Assembly (NCBI GenBank): GCA_018398815.1
Contig: CM031616.1
Coordinates: forward strand, 29,752,428 to 29,816,427
Direction: 5' to 3'
Origin: Conus ventricosus
Lineage: Eukaryota > Mollusca > Gastropoda > Neogastropoda > Conidae
DNA: 64,000 bases
Part shown: one piece after another, positions 1 through 38,155 of the stretch
How the letters are laid out: every line of letters begins with the position of its first letter
How positions within the stretch are numbered: position 1 is the stretch's first letter
Position numbers and translations under genes: made by a program
Notes under the pieces: model-generated
What the model was told of the DNA's origin: nothing
What the model saw: the letters and a program-made list of their open reading frames with translations, nothing else
The model's database searches: none

Positions 1-540
1 CATGTACCAAGTGCTTGTGAGTTGTTGTCACGTGTATGATGGTCTTGTACTAATTGTGAGTTTTGATGGCAATGTGTGCGTCACCATGTCCAGTCCTGGA
101 TGATCAAGTAGAGTGGAATGAGGACATGAAAGCTCGTGAGTTATCCCCTTTGAGAGTGCCCTTGGGTTTGTCATGGATGGGGTGTTCTTTTATTTTTCTC
201 TGTGTTTTTTTTTTTAATAATTTTTTTATTTTGTGAGTGTGGGTGTGGCCACTAGCTGGTTGGATTGTTTCAAAGTTCTGATTTCTTTCTTTCCTTTGTT
301 TTGAATGTTCAAAGTTTTTACTGTTTTTCTTTGAAGCATCCCCAGTTTATTCCCCCCCCCCCCCCCCCCCCCCTTTTCCCTTGCTGTATTTCCCCTGCAT
401 GCCAATGATGGTGTCATCCATTTTAAAAGGTGAACAGGTCGGTTCTTGTTGTTGTTTGAAGAGTGGTAATTTTGATTCAAATGACAGTTGTTTTTTTTTC
501 TTTGCAAGAACTTTTTAAATTATATTTTTAAAATTTTAAC
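1..540. other. Intronic sequence, no gene seen
   Basis: Probably KIF17 intron. It contains a pure poly-C run of about 20 at 353-373 and T-rich stretches. I see nothing coding. Confidence 0.6.
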
Positions 541-602
541 ACACACACACACACCACACACACACACACATATATTTATATTATTATATATGTGTGTGTG
601 TG

Positions 603-638
<36 letters not shown>

Positions 639-848
639 CTTTTGTGTGTGTGTGGTTTGAGAGTGTGTGCCATCATATTTATTCATTTGTTATTGGAAAT
701 ATGCGTGGTTTGCTTTAAAATTTTGTTTTGCTGTGAATGTTGCTAGTTTTTGATGGAACCAAATTCAAGTTTTTTTTTTGTTTGCTGCTTCCACACTTAA
801 ACATATATGCTTGTGTATTTGTGTGTTTATGTGTGAGTGTGTGTGTGT

Positions 849-930
<82 letters not shown>

Positions 931-1037
931 TGTGTGTGTGTGTGGAGAGAGAGAGTGTGTGTGTGTGTGTATATGTATGTGTGTGGTGTGTCGTGTGTGT
1001 GCGTGTGTGTGTGTGTATGTGTGTGTGTGTGTGTGTG

Positions 1038-1070
<33 letters not shown>

Positions 1071-1226
1071 TGTGTGTGTGTAGTATAAATTTTTTGTGTT
1101 CCAGACGTGTGTAACATATGTGTGTTTGTGTGTGTATGTGATTTCTTTTTGTTGCTTCAGCACATGTATAATGTACATGTGCGTGTGTATGTGATTTCTT
1201 TTTGTTGCTTCAGCACATGTATAATG

Positions 1227-1286
<60 letters not shown>

Positions 1287-1424
1287 CATGTGTGTGTGGT
1301 GTTTACAGTCACATGTGTTTGTGGTTGCATTTATTAACTTTTTCTGTGTGTTTGTTTTCTTCATTAATTCAGTATGGTGTGTGTGTGTGTGTGTGTGTAT
1401 GTGTGTGTTGTACACCGAACAGTA

Positions 1425-1482
<58 letters not shown>
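541..1482. repeat. Compound (CA)n/(TG)n microsatellites
   Basis: A CA tract (541-570) faces a TG tract (591-636). Long TG tracts interrupted by GAGA and single changes follow at 829-1080, 1228-1290, 1378-1412 and 1428-1482. A 53-bp unit (ATTTCTTTTTGTTGCTTCAG onward) is present twice at about 1133-1232. Long cysteine/valine or histidine/threonine frames here are artefacts of the dinucleotide. Confidence 0.9.
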
Positions 1483-1484
<2 letters not shown>

Positions 1485-2012
1485 TGAAAAGACAGAAGAA
1501 ACCCATACGTGCGCACAAACACACACAAACCCACCATCAATAGTCGCATACTCTTCCCACCATTGAACTTGATAACTAAATACACACACAAACAGACAAA
1601 CAAGGAAAAATCCCAAAACGTGTTTGTGCGTTGATCAAAGTTTGCGTAGAGTATGATGTAAAAACTGGAACTTTGGTTTTTTACCTGTTATTTCTCTCAT
1701 GGGCACTTTATGCAGTAGAGAGCCCCTTAGTGCCATCACTGCTTTTCATGTCTGCCGTGGAGGAGTGTGGGTCTTTTCATAGAACGCAGAATGCTGTTGA
1801 ATAGTGTGCTCAGAGTTACCAAGTGCTTCTTATTTGTTATAGCATGCTGCGATTTCATTGACAGCGTGTGCGTTTTATACATTTAATATAGCAAGAATCA
1901 GAACCTTTGTATTTCTGACTGCTGATTTGTGTTTGAGTTTGCCGTACTTTAAATAAGCACCAGTTCAAAAGAAATATGAAAGTTTGTATAATTGTGTATT
2001 CCTGCTTGCAAA
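1483..2012. other. Intronic sequence, no gene seen
   Basis: Unique AT-rich sequence between microsatellites; no exon with matching phase or recognisable product. Confidence 0.5.
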
Positions 2013-2013
2013 T

Positions 2014-2062
<49 letters not shown>

Positions 2063-2094
2063 CACACTCACTCACTCACTCACTCACTCACTCA

Positions 2095-2148
<54 letters not shown>

Positions 2149-2150
2149 AA
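2013..2150. repeat. (CA)n with (CTCA)n core
   Basis: Two CA tracts flank an ACTC/CTCA tetranucleotide run at about 2054-2096. Confidence 0.9.
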
Positions 2151-2208
2151 CATGCACAAACGCTTGCATGCACGCAACAGCACACTCTGACAAAAAGGTC
2201 GGTCAAAA

Positions 2209-2410
2209 TAACGAATTAGACTGATTATATTCAGTGTCATTTATCGAAAACTACTTTTAGTATTTAGAGAATCCAGATAACAAATTAGACTGCTTGTTTA
2301 GTGTGCATTTATCTTTACCTGTTTGTAGTATTAAGAGCAATCAAGATAACGATTTAAATCGATCATTTGGTGTGCATATATCTATAATTATTTGTAGTAC
2401 TTGGAATTAT
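2209..2410. repeat. Degenerate ~66-bp minisatellite, 3 copies
   Basis: Three diverged copies of a unit with 'aattagactg', 'tgtcatttat' and 'tagtatttag' landmarks spaced about 66 bp apart. Confidence 0.65.
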
Positions 2411-2893
2411 GTGCATGTGCTTCTGTTGGTGTGACTCCTGGTATGTTTCTTTAGTTTGCGTTTTACAGGTGAACGGGATTTATTTCTTTTGTGTATCATT
2501 TTCCCAGGTAGTTTTATTATTGCATTGATAGATGTGCACACTTGTCACTGTGGAAGGACACTGCTACTTCTTACATTTACTATGCAGTTTTTTTTTCACA
2601 TTTGTGTGGAAATGAATGGGTTAACCCTTTGACATAATTACAAAGAGAAATTTCAAGACTGGCATTGGAAGAACCTTTGGAATGCCAGAAGATTTTATTA
2701 CTATCATTATTAGAAATACATTTGAATCTGCTGGAAACAAAAATAAGATTTTGTGCTGTTATCATGGGGTTCCTGTGAAAAATATATTTCAGGCTAAATC
2801 TAATGCATCGATATTATCATCCTTGTTGTTTTTATGAGAACTGATGGTGTGTTTTGCCTGTGAAATGATCTGACTGTGTGCGCACTGTTGAAG

Positions 2894-28959
<26,066 letters not shown>

Positions 28960-30730
28960 TGCTGTCCCCTGTTCCCTTACGTCGTGCAATTGTCGGTGTG
29001 CAGTCTGTGGCAGAGACAGCGAGTCAAGCACCTCCAGTGGAAGACATTGTGGGGGTTGTTGCTGGACTTGCGTGTGTGTGTGTGGGGGCAAGGAGAGGGA
29101 CTAAAAGCCTCTTGCTTGCGATGTGTGGCAGGATACTTCGCTGGACCCCAGTTTTGGACAGGACAGTCAAGGTCGTCTCTTTGGTTTCACCTTGTCTGTC
29201 CTGTCAGGATCACGTCTACTTCACACCACTGTCAAATCCATAATTTATTTAGTCCATTTTTTGTTGTTGTATTTTTTGCTTCCAATTTGCATATTCATTC
29301 CCAAACAAAAGTGTTGATGCATTGTGGTGAGCTGTGAATCCATAGTATTACTTCATGTTGTGCAATGTTGTTTTTTCACAAGTCTAGTGAGCACTGTTGA
29401 ACTGTATTTGGGGCAGGGTTTTTCCTCCCAATTTTTTTTTTCTCTCCTGACAATAGGGAGCTCCTGTTTGTCACTCTCTATCTTTCACATACTCAGGTGA
29501 AAACAACCCACTATACAATCACTGGAGTTAAAAAAATCAAAATACTATGCACATTGATTGGTGGAGACTGGTCCATAATTACTGTGATTTCTGAAAATGT
29601 TATGTTTGCATGCATGTTTGTATGGGATTTGCTGTCATTAACAGTATTTAGTCAGCTTGGAAATGACCGTGCTTAAAGTTCAGGATCTCTTTTTTTGAGC
29701 AACATGCCCAACATTGTCAGTACCACGAATGAAGACCATATCTTTAATTGTAACTAATAGAAATGTCAATACGTAAACCAAGCATGCTAACAAACAAGCG
29801 AAGACCCTTGACGTACATAGAAGCAAACTTGCCATCTTGAAAATGATGTTAGTTTATAGATGACTTGGTTGATGTCAGTAAAATGAAATCATAGCACAGG
29901 GCTTTGATGGCAATGCTGGTTGACACCACCTCAGAAAACAGAGGTCATTAGGAGAGTACTGGAGAAGACCACTGAGGAAATTCCAGACCCAGGTGTTGGT
30001 TACAGTGATGGAACCAGGGTTATCCACATTCTTTGTTGATTACATACCTCATATTGTTCTGAATTTCATTGGAAAAAAAGTGTTTGTTGATGATATGAGC
30101 CATGTTGTGATAATGAGAACAGGATGGCACTGCAGAATTTTTTTTTTCTGTGTTCAGTAGATGGTACATACATGCTGAATAGGCTGACCAAAGAATAGCA
30201 GATTAAATCTGAAACTGGACAGATGGAGAATTCTGTTACCCCTCTTACAGAAGGGTTGCTTTTTTTTTTTCAAAATAAAAAAACAAACAAACAAAAAATG
30301 CAAACAGGTTGGTTTGAAATTGATCACGAACATTAGACTGAAAAAGAGTTATAGAAATCTGAGAAAAGAAAGAAAAAAAAAAGCCAATGTGATGTGGAAT
30401 TGTTGAAATAAAATCGGCAGGAGAAAACTGGATAGAATCTGTTTGACAAAGCATGAGGAATGGGGAGCAGATGTTTGTGATATCAGAACTTGACACTGTC
30501 ACAAATGTATGGACTATTAGCTGTATTTTATGTCATTACTTTTGTTGTTGTTGCATGTTTTGCAGTATTTCCTTGGTGTGGGTTTAGCAGTATTATTAGT
30601 CATATCTGTGCACTCTGAGAGACTAAAACAATACAAGATTGAATTCATGTAAAAGGAAATAAGTTTATGGTGTGTGTTTTTTGAGGCATTCAGTTTCAAT
30701 GCATTGTTGTCAGCATTATTGTTTGTTGTT
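28960..30730. other. KIF17 3' UTR and downstream flank
   Basis: No further coding sequence recognised. AATAAA words occur at 30274-30279 and 30407-30412 (a 3' UTR of about 1.3-1.45 kb if used), but neither can be confirmed as the poly(A) signal. Confidence 0.5.
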
Positions 30731-31012
30731 CACTTTAAAGTCACTTATCTCTGTGGAGAATTATGGGAATATTTGATGGATGGAGGTGACACCATTTATG
30801 TTACTCAGCATTGATAACATGGCCTGCTTGATGGAGCTTTTGTTTGCACAAGTGTATGACAGCTTTTTTCACTTTAAAGTCACTTATCTTTGTGGAGAAT
30901 TATGGGAATATTTGATGGATGGAGGTAACACCATTTCTTTTACTCAGCGTTGATGACATGGCCTGCTTGATGGAGCTTTTGTTTGCACAAGTGTATGACA
31001 ACTTTTTTCACA
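30731..31012. repeat. 139-bp tandem duplication, two copies
   Basis: The block beginning CACTTTAAAGTCACTTATCT is present at 30731 and again at 30870 with a handful of substitutions. Confidence 0.9.
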
Positions 31013-32049
31013 GTATTATTGGTCTGAACTGTTCCCTCAATGTGTTCAGCTCTTTTATGGGTTTTTTAAAAAAATCTTTATTTCAAGTCCTTCTGTCTTC
31101 ATATGAATACAAGATCTTTCTTTTAAAACAAAAATCACTTGTTTCAAAATGCAAGTGATTTGATGAATGAATTTCTGAAAGCAAACCCCTGTATAGCTAA
31201 GATAGTTGAACAAAGGCTGTTATTGAAATCAACCATGGGTAGGAATTTTGCCGAATACATGATGTAAATTTCAAGATACTTGCCAAAAGATAACTTCTCA
31301 TCATATCTGGTTTCCAACTCATCCTTTTTCTATGGCAACATGCAGATCCGTTTTGTGGTCAAGCAAAGGGATTATGGTACACGATACCCTTGAGTGTGTG
31401 TGATAAATTAAATAATTGAAAATGTACTAAAGAGATACTGAGTTGCTTCTGCTCACCAGTGCTACTCATTGACTAATGATATCTAAAGGGTTTGTTTTTT
31501 TTTCAACAGGTCAGACATTTGTTGATTTGATGATACACTCTGTTTACATTCTCACCCTGTAATCACTGTTTGAGTGTGACTTATGTGTGTTTTCACCATG
31601 TAAAATGCGTGTGTTGGCTACCAGAATAACTTATTTTGTAGTCAGTCTGCTGGTTTTTTTTTTTAATGTATTATGGGAATTTTTTTGTTTATCTCTGTTG
31701 GCACCTTTTCAACAATACAGGCAGTTGTTGTCTTTCATCCCTCCCTCCAGTTCTATCTCCCTCCTCTTCACCCCCTCCTCCCCCCTCCCCCCTCCCCCCC
31801 TCTTTCTTCCCCTCGTGTCCCGTCTCTTCCCTCCCTGTCCTTCCTCTAGTTTCTTTCTATTATTTGCTTCTATCTCCCTTTTCACTTTGCTATTTTTGTT
31901 TCTTGTTTGGGTAAAATGGTGCAGACTCGACTGGCTTTTGTTTTCATTTTTGTTTCTTCTAAATGAGTATCCTCCCAGATTTGCTGTGATAAAGATATAT
32001 TTATGCACAAACTAACCGGTACTAAAATGCCCGTCCATTATTTATGTAT
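31013..32049. other. Intergenic, pyrimidine-rich segment
   Basis: CCT/CTC-rich stretch 31735-31860; nothing coding recognised. Confidence 0.5.
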
Positions 32050-33179
32050 TGAGATGTTGTTGTTGTTGTTGGATAAAAGTAATAGCTGAATTTGTGATAC
32101 ATGTATTTCATGTGGCTATTTTGTCACACAGGTTCAGATTTACTGAAGGGATTTTAATGCGTGTAATTTTTATGGAGTACATTGTGGCTGCATGCCATGT
32201 GAGTGTTCTCAGCGCTCAGTAGGCAGAAGGCAAAGCTGGTGACCTCCCTTGGTCGTCGTCATGCCGTGTTGGCACTTTAGCATGACTACTGTGCATGTCT
32301 CACATGACGTAATTAACAACTTGTCTGAAGGAAGCTTGCCCTACTGCTCAAGCCTATGTCAAGTGGAAAACTACGAACAGTATTTTCTTCATCATATAGT
32401 ATAGAACATCAACTAAAAACGGTATGTTTTTGTTCTGCTACGGATATTTTCAATCAAATGTATGTATTATGGCTGTGTTCTCCTGCTCTCTTTATTTATC
32501 CCAGGGTGGTAGATGTTTTTGAATTTGATAATCAAAATGCAGGGTATGAGGGAGTGTGGAGTTGTTACCAAAGGAAAGGAAGTTTGAGCGTTACACAGCA
32601 TCATGGATTGCTCACGAAGGCTCAAAGGACAGGAAGGAAACTGAAGGGAGTTGAGAATTAGCTGGCTCTGTGTATGTTGATCTTAACTTATATTGCCCGG
32701 AGGTGATGTGTCATAAATTTACAGAAGTAAACTGGATTTACAATAAAATCTTCTCTTGTAGTAAAGATTTCCAAAAGAGGTGCATATGTCTGTGTGTGAA
32801 CTGTGCACATCTCTGTGTGTGTGCGTGCGTGTGTGTGAAGGAATGGTCTGAACTGCTTACCTCTGCAAATGTTACCCTACACTCCAAAGGAATGACAAGA
32901 ATTGCTGGCTTTGCAAGCATTGCATCTAAATTTGTGGCTTAGGCAATCTTTGTGCACAACAGTGAATTTTGGACTGCAGTTCTGGACTGGTCTCTGATAT
33001 GTGCCTTCATCCACAGGCACTCAACTTCATGTCAGAATATGATACATTTAGTTTTTATTTTAGGTAGGTACCCAATTCGTGCTATTCTGATTGCATTCTT
33101 CTGCCCATACGTTTATGATTTAATGCCCTTCTGAACGTGCTTGATTGACAAGCTGTGGTAGGTAGCTGGGAGTTAATTT

Positions 33180-34140
33180 GTCAGTCATTATCATTACAAT
33201 TAGCATATATTCATTTGTTGACCAAAACCTGTACAAAAGCAATGGCATATGTGTTCATTTGTTTGATCAGCATCATGACAGGTAGGATAATTGATGTAGT
33301 GTTCGTTTGGTGCTCAACATCGCTACAAACTGGATCACTAACATATTTGTTTGTTTGTCAAAACCATTACAAATAAGGCATCAACAGCTTTTGCACATTT
33401 TTTTTTTTATAAACACTTAAAAAAGCATGGAGAAGATGTTACACAGGTTGATCCATTACAAACAAAGCATCAACAACTTTGTGCATTTCTTGATCAACGC
33501 TTTGTAACTGACATTAATGACATATATTATGTCTTGATCAACACAATTACAAATGGCATCAGTGATATAGGATAAGATAAGATAATGTTGCTTATAGCCC
33601 AGCCGACCGCAAAGGGCCACATCAGGGCATCAGTGATATATAATATGTGTTGATCAATACTATTACAGATGACATCAATGACATAGATGATTCGTTCAGC
33701 ACACACAGTTGCAAATAGCATCAATGGCATGTTACAGTTTATTTGTTATTCGATAAGAGTTACAAATCAAATCAATAACTTGTTACAGTTTAATATGTTG
33801 ATCAACATCATTACAAATGGCATCAACAGCATATTATAGTTCATTTGCTGATGAGTACCATTACAAATGCCATCAGTGACATAGTTCATTTGTTGATTAA
33901 TATCTTTAGAAATGACAACAATGGAATGCTACAATCTGTTAAATGATCAACACCTTCACAAATGACATAGGTCATTTATCCATCAGCATAGTTGCAAATG
34001 GCATCAATAGCAGGGTATACTTCATTTGTTGATCAACATCTTTACAACTGGCATCAATGACATCGATGTTCATTTCATGATCAACACGGTTATAAATCGT
34101 ATTAATGACACATGATTTGTGCGTTGATCAACGTTTAACA
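33180..34140. repeat. Degenerate ~48-bp minisatellite
   Basis: Many diverged units built from 'tttgttgatcaacacc', 'attacaaatggcatcaa' and 'tgacatag'. Also present in the noisy copy at about 39290-40270. Confidence 0.8.
33555..33640 (-). mobile_element. 56-bp retro-insertion with 15-bp TSD
   Basis: GGCATCAGTGATATA occurs at 33555-33569 and 33626-33640. Between them is, on the - strand, a sequence ending in a (TTATC)n tail and containing CCCTTTGCGGTCGGCTGGGC. The same core occurs at 44260-44283 in the + direction, so it is a dispersed SINE or LINE 3' end. The other assembled copy (about 39690-39735) lacks the insertion. Confidence 0.75.
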
Positions 34141-34164
34141 ATTAAAAAAAAAATCATCAATGAC

Positions 34165-35481
34165 GACCTTATACACTTCTCAACACTTCTTTTGGTCTCT
34201 CTGGTTCTGTCTTTTCCTGGTTCTCGTCATATCTCTCTGATCGCACGCAAACAGTTTTCAGTGAGAGGTGTTAAGTCTTCAGCAAGAGCACTTCAGTTTG
34301 GTTTCCCTCAGGGATCTGTCCTGGGACCGGTTTTGTTTGTGCTGTACACCCAGCCTCTCTTGGCCATTATCAGCCAACACTCTCTCCTTCGCCAATAGCT
34401 TTTCAGATGACAACCAGCTGTATATCTCTGCCCATCTCAGTCAGCTTCATGAAATAATCTCCTCATCTCAAGCATGCATTTCCGATATTAAATCATGGAT
34501 GCACAACAACAAACTACAACTCAACGCAAACAAAACTGAACTAATCCTCATTGCTTTCGAAACACACTATCAGAACTCATTCTCTCCCTTGTTCTATAAA
34601 TGTTGATGGAAACGAGATAAATCTATCAGTGTCTGTTCGTAACCTCGGCGTTACACTCGACCAAACCCTTTCTTTCAAACATCATATCTCTAATGTGTGC
34701 AAGTCCTGCTACCTTGAACTTCGTAGAATCAGCTCAGTTCGCCGCTTTCTCACTCAAAATGTCCTGAAGACTCTAATCTGTACTTTTGTCCTGTCTCGGG
34801 TTGACTATTGTAACTCCCTCCTTGCCGGTTGTCCCTTAGGGCTCATCACTAAACTTCAAAAAGTTCAGAACAATGCCGCCCGTCTGATCTCCCGCTCCTC
34901 TAACTCTGATCACATATCACCAATTCTGTCATCCTTACACTGGCTCCCTATTCAGTCTCGCATTGACTTTAAAGTTCTCCCTCTGGTTTTCCAATCACTG
35001 AATAATCTGGCTCCCTCCTACCTCTCTGACCTCCTTCATCTATGAATTATGTTCCGTCTCGCAACTTGCGTTCACCCACCGATTCTCGTCTGCCTCGGCT
35101 TCCCTCTGCTCGCCTGAAAACTTCAGGCCAACTATCTTTCTCTTACCTGGCACCTGCTCTGTGGAATGGTCTGCCTTCTTCTCTGCGTAACACAGTCTCT
35201 TTAAAGACTTTAAAAACCTCCCTAAAGGCACATCTTTTCCCCCGACTGATTAACGATATCCACTTACCTCTGTGCGCGAGTCTGCTTATTTTGACGCGCT
35301 CTTATGTCTTTCTGCATGTGTGTGGGTTTTGTTTTTCGCGCGCGCGTGTGTGTGTGTGTGTGTGGTGCGCGCGTGTGTGTGTGTGCGCGCGCTTTGAGTT
35401 GGAATGTTTCTGTAATAATGCGCTATGGGCTCTCGCGAGTTAAAGCACTCAATAAATATCCATTAACATTACATTACATTA
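34165..35481 (+). mobile_element. 5'-truncated L2-like retrotransposon
   Basis: Partial RT and C-terminal pol in at least three frames: FGFPQGSVLGPVLFVLYTQP, SFSDDNQLYISAHLSQLHE (degenerate YxDD region), LGVTLDQTLSFKHHISNVCK, LRRISSVRRFLTQNVLKTLI, LSRVDYCNSLLAGCPLGLI, LSSLHWLPIQSRIDFKVLP, SFSYLAPALWNGLPSSLRNT. The 3' end reads 'gagttaaagcactcaataaat' and a (CATTA)n tail. Frameshifts near 34395 and 34605 and a TGA near 35042 make it non-coding. It is absent at the equivalent site (about 40290) in the noisy copy. Confidence 0.85.
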
Positions 35482-36453
35482 TACGGACAGCAACATCAAC
35501 TGGCCATCAGTATCCCTGTGACAACGGCAAGGTCTACCTAGCTGTATTTTGCTGCTGGCGATACAGTTGAATAATGACAGAAGCGAATGCAACGTGCATC
35601 CTCCTCCTCCTAGAAAACATGTAAGTAGCACAGAATTACAGCGTACATCCAAGGTATTAAACAGAATGAAGTGGCGAAAAAGCACTTCCTGTTTTTTTTT
35701 CCTGTTTTCCTTTCACTGACTATCTTTAGAAACAGTTGGGTGCTCATTATTTCCGCGCGGTGGTAAGAATACCACAACATGGTAACTGACCATGTCAGTC
35801 AGACACCATGATGGTCAGGCCGACTTCCACCAGGCCGACCTCCACTAATGAGTCTGACTTAGGCAATAATAGGCTTTGTTCAGGGATATATTCGACTGGA
35901 TATGATTTTATTTTTTTTTCTTAGCGATCTTTGAAAGCGATCTCTATATTTTTTAATCTAATGTAGGATCTTTATGGAATATAGATCCAGTTTTAAAGTA
36001 TTTTGTGTGTTTGAAAAAAAAACCCTGGTCTATTGATTTGTGTGTGTGTGTGTGTGTGTGTAGTGAAAAACACGTAGAACTGATATGTAACAACCCGGAT
36101 GTGGCAGCCAGCGGTCGGCTGGACTGTAAATAACATGAAAATGAACTGTAGGCAGGTATAACACAGAATTCTGTTCATAAGACAAATTTGATGGCTCCTG
36201 TAAGCGGTGAGGGAAAAAAGTTTCAAACTGGTACTTCAACTCCTCCAGTTCCCGGTCCCTAAGCATGTCCCTCCACTCTCCTCCCTTTGTCTCCCCCATT
36301 TCTTTCTTTCTTTCTTTCTTTTTTTTTTTTTTTTTTTTTTTTTTTTGGGGGGGGGGGGGGGGATCATTTCAGTAATGATTGAGAAATTGTTTACCTGCAT
36401 TTGTGTTATCCGTTACTTGGGTTTGTTTTTCGTATTCTGCACACACACACACA

Positions 36454-36484
<31 letters not shown>

Positions 36485-37039
36485 TATGTATGTATGTATG
36501 TAGGTATCTGTCTGTCCGTTTGGTCTGTCTGTCTGTCCATCTATCTCATGTATAACTTGTGTGAAGTTGCCACAATCATCAGTGTGATCAGTTGCCTAGT
36601 AGTCAGAAGCTCCTGTGCAGACAGACATCATGAGGCTAGTGCCGAAATTTCAGGTATCAGGTGCTGACTTGGATCTAAACTAAATTGTCTGCAACAGACG
36701 AACTGTGGTGGCGGTGGTAGGAGTGGAGGATGGGGTGGGGGTGGGGGTCAGCACTATATGTCATGGTGCCTGTGTCAATATGCCGTCTTGTCTGTCTCGC
36801 CTTTTTCGTTTCAGTGAGGGTTCTACTGTTTCTGTGTTGGGATTAGGGTTTGGCTGGGCTTAACGTTTGGCGAGGTTTAGGGTTTAATTAGAGTTAGACG
36901 AGGAGTTAGGGTTAAACATAATGACGCTGTGACATATAAACGCGGTGACACATAGACGCGGTGACCTATAGACACGGTGACATAGACATGTTCACAACTG
37001 TGATATGGCACGCCGTGCGTCCTTAACGGCAGATCTGAA
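35482..37039. other. Intergenic, low-complexity tracts
   Basis: Contains a T-run followed by a G-run (36320-36362), a (CA)n at 36441-36482, and about five copies of a 15-bp 'gacgcggtgacatata'-like unit at 36922-36985. No gene seen. Confidence 0.6.
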
Positions 37040-37372
37040 AAGAAAGATCCAACCATGGAAATGGAATGTTACACGGACCATCAAGCTGTTCATCAGACCA
37101 TATGACGACCTGCTGACATCGCTGGGTTAAGAAAAGAAAACTACATTTGGCCACGTCATCAGATCCATTGGCTTGGCTAAAATAATCCTCCAGGGAGCTG
37201 TTTAGGGAGGGAGACGGGAAGACAGAGAAAATGATATACTGACGACATTGCAGAAGGGACAGGGAAACCATCTGCACAGAAACGGGCCTTGGCTCACAAC
37301 TGACAGAGCTAGGCTACAGGAATCTGATAAAATTGTTCTTCAGTGTTGTACCCCTAGGATGTTCAGGGAGTT
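37040..37372 (+). pseudogene. RTE-like retrotransposon pol C-terminal remnant
   Basis: Frames read FGHVIRSIGLAKIILQGAV, GGRREDRENDI and TTDRARLQESDK, matching the 'YGHVxRSSGLAKTILQGTVxGGRRxGRQ...W...R' block that ends many RTE-type ORF2 copies. Upstream EMECYTDHQA lies in another frame. Heavily decayed; a noisy copy is at about 42130-42480. Confidence 0.65.
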
Positions 37373-37441
<69 letters not shown>

Positions 37442-38155
37442 AGAGAGAGAGAGAGAAGAGAATATCCACAAGAATAAAAACAACAGTCTTTTCACGTTTT
37501 TCAGACTTATATTTCCTCTACCAAATTTTCGCTGATAAACACCTTCGTTAGATCAAGGTACAATAACAATTTTCCACACACACACACCACACACACACAC
37601 ACACACATGTATATATACATACACATGTATGCATATATGACACAGTAAGCTACTACTTGTGCTGCATTCATGAGTTATCGGTATCTGCCTTAATGCAGGA
37701 GGAGAAAAACATCAAATCTATTCGTACACATGCGGTATGAATAAAAAAAAATCGTCCAAGATATAAATACACATCAAAGTTACACACCTTTAAAGTTAAG
37801 AATCATAAAATCAGTGCATGTCATGAATTTTCACATCAAATCAGTCAACTGTCGTTGGAGGCTCGTATTAAATAGTGCGACAATCAGCGCTGCTTTTTCC
37901 ATTTTAATTTCAACGGCAGGAAACAACAAAGACTAGTCACCTTCTATTATATCACTGAAGGACTTCTTCCAGCACTGCGCCCCGAGAAATTCCTAACACC
38001 AATGAAGTAAGAAAAGAGAAAAATCCGTCCAAAAATGTTTCATGGCTTCGTGAGAAACAACAACGTCACAAAATTCACATCAAACAACAGCCTTTGATGT
38101 GTATTCCCAGAGTCGAGCACACGATACGGTACAACGCTCTATCTGCACTCGATGT
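37373..38155. other. Intergenic: (GA)n, (CA)n and unique sequence
   Basis: GA tract 37374-37464 and CA tract 37578-37608; no gene recognised. Confidence 0.6.

Larger units (their letters stand above)
32050..38155. repeat. Left member of an assembled direct duplication (clean copy)
   Basis: From 'gttggataaaagtaatagct' to 'cccagagtcgagcac', this segment recurs at about 38160-43430 with dense one-base indels. It contains the minisatellite, two retro-insertions and RTE fragment listed separately. See the matching noisy segment. Confidence 0.9.

Noticed and set aside
541..1616. Reading frames of alternating Cys/Val or His/Thr here and at many other places
   Set aside because: Direct translations of (TG)n and (CA)n.
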